64,000 nt of DNA, from NCBI RefSeq assembly GCF_042648805.1, contig NZ_JBHRXZ010000016.1, positions 124,001 through 188,000 on the forward strand. Direction: 5' to 3'. The notes under the pieces were generated by a model, which did not search any database, was not told the DNA's origin, and saw only the letters and a list, made by a program, of their open reading frames with translations. The translations under genes were made by a program, and so were the position numbers. Positions 18,352 to 26,896 of this stretch are shown here, piece after piece; position 1 is the first letter of the stretch, and each line of letters starts with the position of its first letter. The DNA is from Azomonas tarimensis. Lineage in GTDB: Bacteria; Pseudomonadota; Gammaproteobacteria; Pseudomonadales; Pseudomonadaceae.

Positions 18352-20994
18352 CTAGAAACTTTCGCAAGCTCCATCGTGCTCCAGCAAGTGGCTCATCGCT
18401 GTCTTGAGCTTCATTGGGCGAACAGGCTTGTGCATCAGGGTATGCCCCAGTCCCCGCAGTTGCTGCTTGAGTTCATTGCTGTAGTTGGCGGTGATCATCA
18501 GGGCCGGCAGCGGAGTGGCGCGTCGCGCATTGACCGCCGACACCACATCGACGCCGTTGCACTCATTGTCCAGATGATAGTCGACCACCAGCAGGTCGGC
18601 CTCGGCATGGAAGTTATCCACCTGACGTGCCAGGTCTTCCTCGCTGAGGGCAGTCACTACACTGCAGCCCCAGCCTTCGAGCAAGGTGCGCATGCCGGCG
18701 CAGATGGCCGCATCGTTATCCACCACCCAGACCCGCGAACCTTTTAGTCGCTCGGTCAAGGGAGGTGCTTCCTGAGCAGGGCGCGGCAGGGGCATGCGCC
18801 GGGTCAAGGGCACCTCCATGGCGAACATTGACCCCTTGCCCGGGACCGAGGCGACACGCACCCGATGCCCCAGCATCCGGGCGATCTTGTCGACGATGGC
18901 CAGCCCCAGCCCGAGCCCGCGATCCTGGTGCGGCCGCTGCTGGTCGCCTCGCTTGAATTCCTGGAACACCTCCTGCAGCTTGTCGCCAGGGATGCCGATC
19001 CCGGTGTCCCAGACTTCGATCGACAGGCTATGACGATGACGCCTGCAGCCCAGCAGTACCCGGCCACCAGGCGTATAGCGAATGGCATTGGTCAGCAGGT
19101 TGCGCAGGATTCTCGCCAACAGCTGGATATCGGTCCGTACCAGCGCCGAGCAAGCGACGAACTCCAGCCGCAGCCCCTCGCTGGCCGCCACCTGGCTGTA
19201 CTCGGCATAGAGGTTGTCCATCAGCTCGCTGACGGCGAAAGTGGTGACCTCGGGCTTGATCACCCCCGCATCGAGCTTGGAAATGTCGACGAGAGTCCCT
19301 AGGAGGTTCTCCACGTCTTCCAGCGAGTTGCTCAGGCTACGCACAAGGCTTGCCCGGTCGGTTGTGTTCTGCTCAAGCATGGCGCTGGTGAACAGGCGCG
19401 CCGCATTCAACGGCTGCAGCAGGTCGTGACTGACGGCGGCGAGAAACTTGGTTTTCGACAGGTTGGCCAGTTCCGCTTCGCGCTTGGCCTCGCGCAGACG
19501 CGCTTCGGCCTGGCTGCGCTCATCGATTTCGCGGCGCAGTTGGTTGTTCAACGTAGTCAGTTCGGCTGTACGCTCGCGCACGCGCTGCTCAAGATTCTGG
19601 TAGGCCTGGTGCAAGGCCTCGGCGGTCCGGCGCCGCTCGGTGATATCGCGAATGAGCACAAAGATTCCCACCACCTGCCCGTCCTCGCGGCGGTTGGGCA
19701 CGTAGGATCGCAGCATGCAACGGTCCTGCCCGCTCATGTTGGTTTCCGCGACCTCGAAGCTGATGCTCTCGCCATCGAGCGCGCGGTCGATGTAGGGCTG
19801 CAGACGCCGGCAGTGCTCGTCGCTGTGAGCTTCGCGCAGGCTGCGGCCGAGCATCGCACCGCGCGGCCAGTGGTACCACTCCTCGTAGACCTTGTTGGTG
19901 AACTCATACGCCAGATCGGCCGACAGGTAGGCGATCAGCGCCGGCACATGGTCGGTGATCAGGCGAATCCACTGTTCGCTGCGGCGCAGGGCTTCAGCGT
20001 GCTGGTAACGTTCGGTGATGTCGGTGAAGGTATTGACGAACCCACCGGTCGGAAGCGGATGGGTACGGATTTCCAGCACCCGGTCGTTGTACAGATGCTG
20101 CTCGATCTGCTGCAGCGGGCGGCCATCGGCATCATGGCTGGCGGGCGTCAGCAAGGGGAGCTCGCTGTCGGCCATGACATCGGCGAAACCGCTGTGGGCG
20201 GCGATCGGCGCCAGTCCGCAAAGGTCGAGGAAGCGATGGTTCCAGAGTTCCAGGGAACCTTCGGCACTGACCATGGCGACGCCTTGGGAAAGGTTGTCGA
20301 TGGCCCGCTGCAAGAGGCTCGACTTCTGCGCCAGGGCCTGCTCCCGGCGGATCAGCTCGCTGTTTTTCACTTCGGTGATGTCGGTGTAGAGGATCACCAG
20401 GCCGCCACCGCGGGTCCGTCGCTCGCTGACCTGCATCCAGCGACCATCGTACAGGCGATACAGCGTCTGCTCGTCGCTGCCCCGTTGCTCCTCGACGATC
20501 AGCCCGGTGCTTTCGGCCAGCCGCTTGATGTCGCCCAGCCGGGTTCCGCTGGAGATACGTGCGGCACTGCGCGCCCAGAACGACTTGAAGCGGCTGTTGA
20601 ACAGCACGATGCGCTGGTCGCTGTCGAACAGGACGAAGGCATCGGAGATGCTCTCGATGGCGTCGATCAGGTGCTGGTGCGCGGTTTCCGCGCGCAACCT
20701 CGCCTCGCTCAGCAGGCGATTGCTTGCCTTGAGTTCGGCCATCGCCTGATTCAGCGCGTCGGTGCGCTCACGCACCTGCTCGGCCAACTCCACCGAATAC
20801 TGAAAGGCGGCGTAGGCATCATCGGGCGGTGCCGTCCGCGATTCGACCCGTTCGATCAATGCCCCATTGATACGCTTGAGCTTGTAGTTCTCGCGCTCGA
20901 GTTCTTCGATACGCGCGCGGAGCTCAGCGTCGGACGCTTCGGCCGGGTCGGCCGATGGCGACTCCGGTGAAGGTCTGGTTGAGATGCAGGCCAT
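18352..20994 (-). CDS. nahK: Hybrid sensor histidine kinase NahK (ErcS'-like)
   Basis: A soluble hybrid kinase of 880 residues. The order is a coiled coil (about 22-100), three PAS-type domains (about 105-460), a second coiled coil, HisKA with phospho-acceptor His523 (AAVSHDLLQPLN), HATPase with Asn636, DTGIGIPGD and GLGLGLAIVDKIAR, then a receiver domain with phospho-Asp805. In P. aeruginosa NahK is inhibited by NO-bound NosP and feeds HptB, controlling biofilm; it is also described as ErcS' in ethanol oxidation control. GGGGAG stands eight bases before ATG 20994, which lies inside nosP. No transmembrane segment is visible. Confidence 0.92.
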   Translation of the reverse strand: MACISTRPSPESPSADPAEASDAELRARIEELERENYKLKRINGALIERVESRTAPPDDAYAAFQYSVELAEQVRERTDALNQAMAELKASNRLLSEARLRAETAHQHLIDAIESISDAFVLFDSDQRIVLFNSRFKSFWARSAARISSGTRLGDIKRLAESTGLIVEEQRGSDEQTLYRLYDGRWMQVSERRTRGGGLVILYTDITEVKNSELIRREQALAQKSSLLQRAIDNLSQGVAMVSAEGSLELWNHRFLDLCGLAPIAAHSGFADVMADSELPLLTPASHDADGRPLQQIEQHLYNDRVLEIRTHPLPTGGFVNTFTDITERYQHAEALRRSEQWIRLITDHVPALIAYLSADLAYEFTNKVYEEWYHWPRGAMLGRSLREAHSDEHCRRLQPYIDRALDGESISFEVAETNMSGQDRCMLRSYVPNRREDGQVVGIFVLIRDITERRRTAEALHQAYQNLEQRVRERTAELTTLNNQLRREIDERSQAEARLREAKREAELANLSKTKFLAAVSHDLLQPLNAARLFTSAMLEQNTTDRASLVRSLSNSLEDVENLLGTLVDISKLDAGVIKPEVTTFAVSELMDNLYAEYSQVAASEGLRLEFVACSALVRTDIQLLARILRNLLTNAIRYTPGGRVLLGCRRHRHSLSIEVWDTGIGIPGDKLQEVFQEFKRGDQQRPHQDRGLGLGLAIVDKIARMLGHRVRVASVPGKGSMFAMEVPLTRRMPLPRPAQEAPPLTERLKGSRVWVVDNDAAICAGMRTLLEGWGCSVVTALSEEDLARQVDNFHAEADLLVVDYHLDNECNGVDVVSAVNARRATPLPALMITANYSNELKQQLRGLGHTLMHKPVRPMKLKTAMSHLLEHDGACESF

Positions 20995-22123
20995 TGCACT
21001 GCTCCCCGTAGGTGTTGAAACCGATCACCCGGTGGTCCCGGAGAAAGGCGGAAATGGTGTCGGCAAAGCCCTCGGTGTCTCCCTCCAGGCGGCGCAGGAA
21101 GCAATCGCAGCCGATGGTCAACAGGGGTTCGCCCAGCCGGTCGTTGAGTCCTTCGAATAGGGCTTCCAGATTTGGCAACAGAGGTCCTGGGCGCATGGCG
21201 GTCAGCACGATGCCGGTTTCCACAGCGCAGTAGAACGTGAGGCTCAGGTCGTCGTTGACCTTCTGGATGGAGCGCACGTAATAGCGGTCGTTGATCCGCA
21301 CCGCCAGGGGATGGGACGCGAACAGCGCATGATCGAGCGCCTCTACCGGCACGCCGACCAGATCGGCGTAGGCCTTGGCAGCAGGTTCGGCGTTGAGTTC
21401 GTAGACCCGGCGCTCGTTACTGTCGGCCTGGGTGACGACAAGCTTGTCCTCCCGCGGCTCGATGTGATGGGTGGAAAACACTTCGAAATCGAGCCAGGTG
21501 TTGATCAGCACCACTACGGCAGCGTCGCTGTGAAAACGCCCCCCATGATAGACGTAGGTGTGAGTCAGGTAGTTGTCGTCGCCGGCCGAGCCACCGAAGT
21601 GAGGGATCCGCCCAAAGGCAGCGCCCAGTGCAGCGAGAACCACCTCTTCACGGCTGGAGAGGCCATCGAATAGGGTCAGGGCGAAGCTGTGATCCTTGAT
21701 GGGTGCCAGCGAACTGCTTCGGCAATCGTTGATCAGGCCCTCCACCAGCTGTTGCGCATCGATCAGGCTGAAGCGCTCCATGTCCTCGATCAGCACACTG
21801 GCCACTGAGAAGTGTTGGTGATCGAAGCCGATGGCGCTGACGCAGTTACGGCCGTAGCCCTGCGGCGTAATCTCGCCGGCGGTGGTGCATCCCACCAGCG
21901 TCACGCCGCCAAAGTACTGTTCGAGCGCATAACCCAGCGCTTCGAGGTCGTACTCGGCCGAACAGAAAAACAGTACGAAGCCCAGATGGGGATGAATCAG
22001 TTGTCGCGCGAGATCCTGGGCTACCGTCTCGGCATCCCGCGAATGGGACATGGCAGTGCGAAGCACCTCGTTCTGCTGATCAAGCACCTCAACACGCTCC
22101 GCCGGAGAAACAACTCTTGTCAT
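20924..22123 (-). CDS. nosP: NosP, FIST-domain nitric oxide sensor
   Basis: A 399-residue protein with an N-terminal FIST domain (about 40-240; GVTLVGCTTAGEITPQGYG and FGGSAGDDNYLTHTYVY) and a FIST C-terminal domain (about 250-385; GFNTYGEQCNGLHLNQTF). In P. aeruginosa the homologue binds haem and NO and inhibits the kinase NahK encoded next to it; the same pairing is seen here. The 3' end overlaps nahK by 71 bp. The upstream region to the porin terminator (22124-22212) should hold the promoter. The start has only a weak ribosome site. Confidence 0.9.
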   Translation of the reverse strand: MTRVVSPAERVEVLDQQNEVLRTAMSHSRDAETVAQDLARQLIHPHLGFVLFFCSAEYDLEALGYALEQYFGGVTLVGCTTAGEITPQGYGRNCVSAIGFDHQHFSVASVLIEDMERFSLIDAQQLVEGLINDCRSSSLAPIKDHSFALTLFDGLSSREEVVLAALGAAFGRIPHFGGSAGDDNYLTHTYVYHGGRFHSDAAVVVLINTWLDFEVFSTHHIEPREDKLVVTQADSNERRVYELNAEPAAKAYADLVGVPVEALDHALFASHPLAVRINDRYYVRSIQKVNDDLSLTFYCAVETGIVLTAMRPGPLLPNLEALFEGLNDRLGEPLLTIGCDCFLRRLEGDTEGFADTISAFLRDHRVIGFNTYGEQCNGLHLNQTFTGVAIGRPGRSVRR

Positions 22124-22212
22124 TCATTCTAGGGCGGCGGCGGCAAGCGGGAATGCTACTTCAGTACCGCTCGGGCGATGCCTAGGTCCTACTGGCACAG
22201 CGTGCGTGCGGC

Positions 22213-22246
22213 AAAAAAAACGGGCAGAGCTTAGCGCCCTGCCCGT
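22213..22246 (-). terminator. Rho-independent terminator of the porin gene
   Basis: On the minus strand ACGGGCAG pairs with CTGCCCGT around an 11-nt loop, and a run of eight Ts follows. It lies just after the porin stop and before the nosP promoter region. Confidence 0.9.
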
Positions 22247-22265
22247 CTTCCGACCGTAAAAACCC

Positions 22266-23459
22266 TTACCAGCTAAGTACGGCGCCCACAGCGAAGGTAT
22301 TGGTGTCTTCGTTCAGGCCAGCACCGCTGGCCCCGCGAATCTCGTACTGGTTGTACTCGGCCACGAGCTGCAGGTTGGCGTTGATGGTACGGAAGTAGGC
22401 GATGCCGCGCGTCTCGTAGTCGGCAGCGGTGCCCAGACCATTGCCGTCGTCTTCGGTCTTGCCGTACGACAGGGCCACGCGGTTCTTGTCCCAGGTGTAG
22501 GAACCCTGAAGCATATAGCCATCGCTATCGATCTCGCGCAGCAGCGCTTCACCGGCGTTATTGGTGAAGAAGGGGTTGATGCCCTTGGCCTGGAAGCCGG
22601 AAGCGGTCAGGCGCAGACCGCCCATTTTCGCCTGAACGCCGTAGCCGAGGCCCTTGGAGGTCACGCTATCGACCTGATTGCTGGTGTTATCAGAGGTCTG
22701 GTAGCCGCCGTTGACCCAGGTGTACAGCTGAGTGCTGCCCAGATCGAACTCGTAGCTCACTTCCGCTTCGTAACGCGGCTGGTCCTGGTAGGCCTTGTTG
22801 GCCCCGGCCGAACCATCCGCCACCTGGTTGGTGTCCACCGGATCCATGATACCCACGGCCACTTTCAGGCCATCTGCCAGGTTGTTGTTACGGTAGGTGA
22901 TCTGCGCGGTCGGAAACGGATAGGGATAACCAGTGCCGATGTTGCCGAAGGACACGCCGGTGCCGTCCACCAGACCCAGGGTATCGCTGACGTGGCCGAC
23001 GCCGGGCAGCATCTCGTCGAGGAAGATGTTCGAACGGGAGAACAGACCGAAATCCTTACCCACCAGCACCTCACCCCAGGCGCCGCCAACGGTACCGTAG
23101 AACTGACGCACATCGATCGCGGTATCGGTACCGTTCTGCTCGCCATCGTTGATGGTGACCCAGAACGAGGCGCGACCGCCGAGCGTCATGTCGCTCATGG
23201 TCTTGCCGAAATTGAAGCCGATGTAGTTCGGCAGAAAGCCCATCTTCACCCGCGACTGACGGCGATCGAAGGTGTTGTCGTCGCGGTCGACCTTGCTGTT
23301 CACGTAGAAGGCGTTGAAGTAGCCATCGGTGGAAAAAGTCATGTCGTCCTGGTTATACAGGACAATGGCAGCCGCGGCCTGCTGGCTGATCCCCAGGGCT
23401 ACCGCAACCCCAAGCAACCTGGGCAGAAATCGGGCAGTGGCGGTCTTCTTGTTGTTCAT
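22266..23459 (-). CDS. General Gram-negative porin
   Basis: An outer-membrane beta-barrel of 397 residues. It has a signal peptide (MNNKKTATARFLPRLLGVAV, cleavage near QQAAA), alternating amphipathic strands and a C-terminal aromatic residue (VLSW), as needed for outer-membrane assembly. Strands such as FSTDGYFNAFYVNS and RRQSRVKMGFLPNYIGFNF fit the trimeric general porin family. GGAG precedes two consecutive ATG codons; I use the second (23459) for better spacing, but 23462 is possible. Substrate is unknown. It sits between nosP and pqqF on the same strand with its own terminator. Confidence 0.85.
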   Translation of the reverse strand: MNNKKTATARFLPRLLGVAVALGISQQAAAAIVLYNQDDMTFSTDGYFNAFYVNSKVDRDDNTFDRRQSRVKMGFLPNYIGFNFGKTMSDMTLGGRASFWVTINDGEQNGTDTAIDVRQFYGTVGGAWGEVLVGKDFGLFSRSNIFLDEMLPGVGHVSDTLGLVDGTGVSFGNIGTGYPYPFPTAQITYRNNNLADGLKVAVGIMDPVDTNQVADGSAGANKAYQDQPRYEAEVSYEFDLGSTQLYTWVNGGYQTSDNTSNQVDSVTSKGLGYGVQAKMGGLRLTASGFQAKGINPFFTNNAGEALLREIDSDGYMLQGSYTWDKNRVALSYGKTEDDGNGLGTAADYETRGIAYFRTINANLQLVAEYNQYEIRGASGAGLNEDTNTFAVGAVLSW

Positions 23460-23648
23460 CATGCTCTCCGCTATGAAAGGACGAATCCTGGCGGAGGAAT
23501 TATTGGAACTAGTGCCCAAGGGCCACAGGCTCCCATGGCTTCGGTTATCCAGTGCTTTGGAACAAGCGAAGCGGCTCGGCAGGACAGACGCAATACCACT
23601 ACGCCAGCAGGATGTACTCGAAAGTCGTAGGAGCCGGGCCGCAGGGGC

Positions 23649-25994
23649 TCAACCGAGCGCTGGTCCGCCCGTCGCCAGCACGATCCACCCACCCAGGGCC
23701 CCGCGCAGTGATGCAAGGCTGGTCTCCAGGCAATGGGCATCGAGCTTCGCCAGGGCCTCGCGCACGAGAGCCGGATGGCGCTCGTCGAGCCCGGCAAGAT
23801 GCGCTTGCCAGAGCTGCTCGGCGTAGCCGGTCCGACCCAGGGCAATGGGCTCGAGCTGCGCTGCCAAGGCCGATCCGTTGGCAGCGAGACGGGGCAGGTC
23901 CAAGCTTTGCTCGCCAAGCCAGCGACGCACGTGCGCCAGTAATGCCTCGGCATCGCAGTGCGGAGACTGGATGCCGAAGACCAGCCCCGCCTGTCCTGCG
24001 ACCTGCTGGAAGCCACAGAACACGCCGTACCCCAGTTGCAATTCGCCGCGCATACGCTGGTAGAAGCCTGGCTGAAAGTACTGGCCCAGCACTCGCCACG
24101 CCGCTTCGCTGGTTGGCTCTTGATCGGGCACCTGACAAAACAGCAACAGTGCGGCGTCTTCGCCGCGACAGCTCAGTAGATGCCGCTGGAGCCCAGGGGC
24201 ACCACGGCCACCTCTGGGCAAGACCGCCGGCGCACCCGCCAGTTCGGCAATCGCAGCCGCCAGGCGCCCTGCTGCCTCGGGCGTCGCCCCCAACAACAGG
24301 CCATCCCAGCGTAACGCTCCGGTCTCCGCAGCGGGCTGCAGGAAGTCGGGCAGCGCACGCATCAGACGCCGAATAGGCATTTCCTCGCGCACCTGCGGAT
24401 TGCCTGGGCGTGCGATCTTGGCCAGGGCAAAACCGATCTGCTGCACCAGGCGCGGCAGCAAGGTATCCGGGCCGCTGCAGCGCAGTTCAAAACCATGGGC
24501 GCCAGGCCTGGCGTCCAGCGCTAGCCCCGCATCGACTGCGGCGGCAGCCAGTGGGCGGAGAGCCTGTTGCCAGGCCTCCTTGCAGGCATGATCGCTCCAG
24601 CGCAGGTACAGGGCGGCCCCGTCATGCGGCCAGGGCCATCTGACCAGTGCAGAAGGCAATGTCCCGCTTGAAGCGGCGCCCGCGGCATGCAGCAGCGGGT
24701 TGTGCGCCAGCCGCTCGATTATCAGCAGCTGCTGGGTCGGCGGTACCGTCCAGGGTGCAACTTCGGCAGGAAAGCCACACACCTGAGTTGTCGTACCGGA
24801 AGCATTGGGCGAGGCCAGCAGGGCAGACACCTGTTCCGGAGAAAAGCCCTTCAGCAACAGCCTGAGCAGCGCCGCGCCCGCTCCCGGCACCAGTGCTTTG
24901 CGGTCGAAGCGCTTCAGCCAGTGATCGGCCAACTGGGAGGGCGAGCAGCCATGGGGTAGGGATTCCGCCGGAAGCAGCTCCGGCATGTGGTCGCTGAGGA
25001 ATCTCAACCAGTCGATCAGTGCCTGCTGCACGGCGCCCGCATGCTGTTCGCCACGCACCAATGTAAATTCAAGCCCGAGGATCGCCTGGCCTGCATAGCA
25101 GTACGGGATGTGCACCCGCAGATCCTCGACCCAACCCGCCTGGACGAGCCGATCAAGCAAGCCGTCCGGCAGGCCGCTGGCGAGTTGTCCGCGCAGAATC
25201 TCGACAGCCTCGTCAAAGCCGGCCTCGGCACTTTCGAGCCGCAAGCCAAGCCACAAGCACGTGGAATCACCCGGCAGGCGAAGCTGCCACTGCGATTTCC
25301 CCCTCACAGGGAAACCGGGCGGCAGCTCGCGTGGCCGCACGCTCCCCGGCACCAGACGACTGGCAAACCGTTCGGCCATCGCCAGCAATCGGTTCGTTGG
25401 CTGAGGACCGGCCAGGGCCAGGCAGAGATGCGGCGCACGGTAGAAATCTGTGTGAAACGCACACAGTGCCTGCTGAAACTCAGCCGACTCGACCGCCAGG
25501 GTAGCCCGGTTCCCGGCATGAAAGCCCGAGCAGGGATGCTTTGGCGCCATCATCGTCAATAGAGCGCTCTGACCGAGTTGCACGGCATCCGCCGAGCGCG
25601 CCAGGTACTCGGCTTGCAGCACCTCGCGCTCGCCCCGCTGCTCGTCCAGCGCCAGTCGGGGGTGAGCCAACATGTCCATCAGTCGGTCCGCGGCATCCTC
25701 GAAAGCGTCGATCGGCACTTCGAAAAAGTAGTGGGTCTGGCGCGCTCCGGTGCTGGCGTTGAGCTGTCCGCCGCAGGCCTGCACGAACGGCATCAGTCGC
25801 TCGTGACCGCGATAGACTTCACCACCGAGAAACAGCAGGTGCTCGAGAAAATGGGCCAGTCCCGGCCAATGGGTTGGGGCGTCGTGGCTGCCGGCGTCGA
25901 CGCGCACCACCAGCGCGGCGCGGGACGCCCCGGGCGACTGGACGGCAAGCAGGGTGCAGCCATTGGCATGCTGGTGAACGAGCGGCTGGGACAT
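23649..25994 (-). CDS. pqqF: PQQ biosynthesis peptidase PqqF (M16 family)
   Basis: An inverzincin-type metallopeptidase of 781 residues that, with PqqG where present, cuts the modified PqqA peptide to release the glutamate-tyrosine precursor of PQQ. The inverted zinc site HFLEH is at residues 48-52, with the downstream Glu-rich helix RGEREVLQAEY. The second half is a degenerate M16 repeat, as usual. I use ATG 25994 (MSQPLVHQH) rather than 26018. The other pqq genes are not in the window; in P. aeruginosa pqqF likewise lies apart from them, near nosP-nahK. Confidence 0.88.
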   Translation of the reverse strand: MSQPLVHQHANGCTLLAVQSPGASRAALVVRVDAGSHDAPTHWPGLAHFLEHLLFLGGEVYRGHERLMPFVQACGGQLNASTGARQTHYFFEVPIDAFEDAADRLMDMLAHPRLALDEQRGEREVLQAEYLARSADAVQLGQSALLTMMAPKHPCSGFHAGNRATLAVESAEFQQALCAFHTDFYRAPHLCLALAGPQPTNRLLAMAERFASRLVPGSVRPRELPPGFPVRGKSQWQLRLPGDSTCLWLGLRLESAEAGFDEAVEILRGQLASGLPDGLLDRLVQAGWVEDLRVHIPYCYAGQAILGLEFTLVRGEQHAGAVQQALIDWLRFLSDHMPELLPAESLPHGCSPSQLADHWLKRFDRKALVPGAGAALLRLLLKGFSPEQVSALLASPNASGTTTQVCGFPAEVAPWTVPPTQQLLIIERLAHNPLLHAAGAASSGTLPSALVRWPWPHDGAALYLRWSDHACKEAWQQALRPLAAAAVDAGLALDARPGAHGFELRCSGPDTLLPRLVQQIGFALAKIARPGNPQVREEMPIRRLMRALPDFLQPAAETGALRWDGLLLGATPEAAGRLAAAIAELAGAPAVLPRGGRGAPGLQRHLLSCRGEDAALLLFCQVPDQEPTSEAAWRVLGQYFQPGFYQRMRGELQLGYGVFCGFQQVAGQAGLVFGIQSPHCDAEALLAHVRRWLGEQSLDLPRLAANGSALAAQLEPIALGRTGYAEQLWQAHLAGLDERHPALVREALAKLDAHCLETSLASLRGALGGWIVLATGGPALG

Positions 25995-26068
25995 GGTCGT
26001 CTCTCGCGGACCGAACACCCAGCATCAACGCTAGCCGCGTCATGATCAAGTCCAGACGCGGTCCAGGC

Positions 26069-26896
26069 TTACCAGTCCGGCATTGACGGTAATGGCTCGC
26101 CCAGCCGGGCGGCCACGTAACGGTCGATGAGATAGCGGGCGATGGACCGCCGGCCGGGCAGTGCCGGCAAGCGATCAATGGCGAACCAGCGGGCGTCTTC
26201 GATCTCCTCCGGCTGCGGCACGATTTCACCGCCGACATATTCGGCGTGAAAACCAAGCATCAGCGCATGGGGAAACGGCCAGTTCTGGCTTCCCATGTAG
26301 CGCAGTTCGGAGACCTGCACCCCCACTTCCTCGAAGACCTCGCGTACGACGCACTGCTCTACCGTTTCGCCGGGCTCGACGAAACCTGCGAGGGTGCTGT
26401 ACATGCCCGGCGCATGACGCGACGAACGAGCCAGCAGCACCTCGTCGGCACGGGTCACCAGCGTGATCATGCAGGGCGAAAGACGTGGGTAATGCTGAAG
26501 ATCACAGCGCTCGCAGCGCATGGCCCGTTCCCCCGGCGCCGCAGCCATGGGGCCCCCACAGGAGCCACAGAAGCGGTGCTGGCCGAGCCAGGTGCCTATC
26601 TGGGCGCCGTAACAGAGCAGGCGAAACAGATCCGGATCGATGTCATCGCGCATGAACTGTCGAAGGCCAACCCACTCACCCTCCGCCACAGCAGGCAGCT
26701 CGGCCAGTTCTGCAAGCTGAATGGGCTCACCGTCGAAATACCCGAGAACCTGACAGGACCTCAAGGGAAGTGCCCGCAACACAGTCGCAGGATGCAGCAT
26801 ATCGTCGCCACGCAGAAAGAACCGCTGCCGTGCAAACACCAGCACACGCCCGCCGGCAACCGGAGCATCTGGCAATGCCGGCTGCCAGCGGCTCAT
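26069..26896 (-). CDS. nudC: NADH pyrophosphatase / NAD-RNA decapping hydrolase NudC
   Basis: A Nudix hydrolase of 275 residues that cleaves NADH to NMNH and AMP and can remove NAD caps from RNA. A zinc ribbon uses Cys110, Cys113, Cys128 and Cys131. The Nudix box runs from Gly171 (GFVEPGET) through REVFEEVGV at 185-193. The NudC-specific SQNWPFP is at 203-209. Its ATG overlaps the fimL stop by one base (TGATG), so it is probably translated from the fimL mRNA. Confidence 0.95.
   Translation of the reverse strand: MSRWQPALPDAPVAGGRVLVFARQRFFLRGDDMLHPATVLRALPLRSCQVLGYFDGEPIQLAELAELPAVAEGEWVGLRQFMRDDIDPDLFRLLCYGAQIGTWLGQHRFCGSCGGPMAAAPGERAMRCERCDLQHYPRLSPCMITLVTRADEVLLARSSRHAPGMYSTLAGFVEPGETVEQCVVREVFEEVGVQVSELRYMGSQNWPFPHALMLGFHAEYVGGEIVPQPEEIEDARWFAIDRLPALPGRRSIARYLIDRYVAARLGEPLPSMPDW

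Noticed and set aside
23463..23648. Sigma-54 promoter before the porin gene
   Set aside because: A TGGC and a TTGC occur on the minus strand, but their spacing is two bases too long for a -24/-12 promoter.
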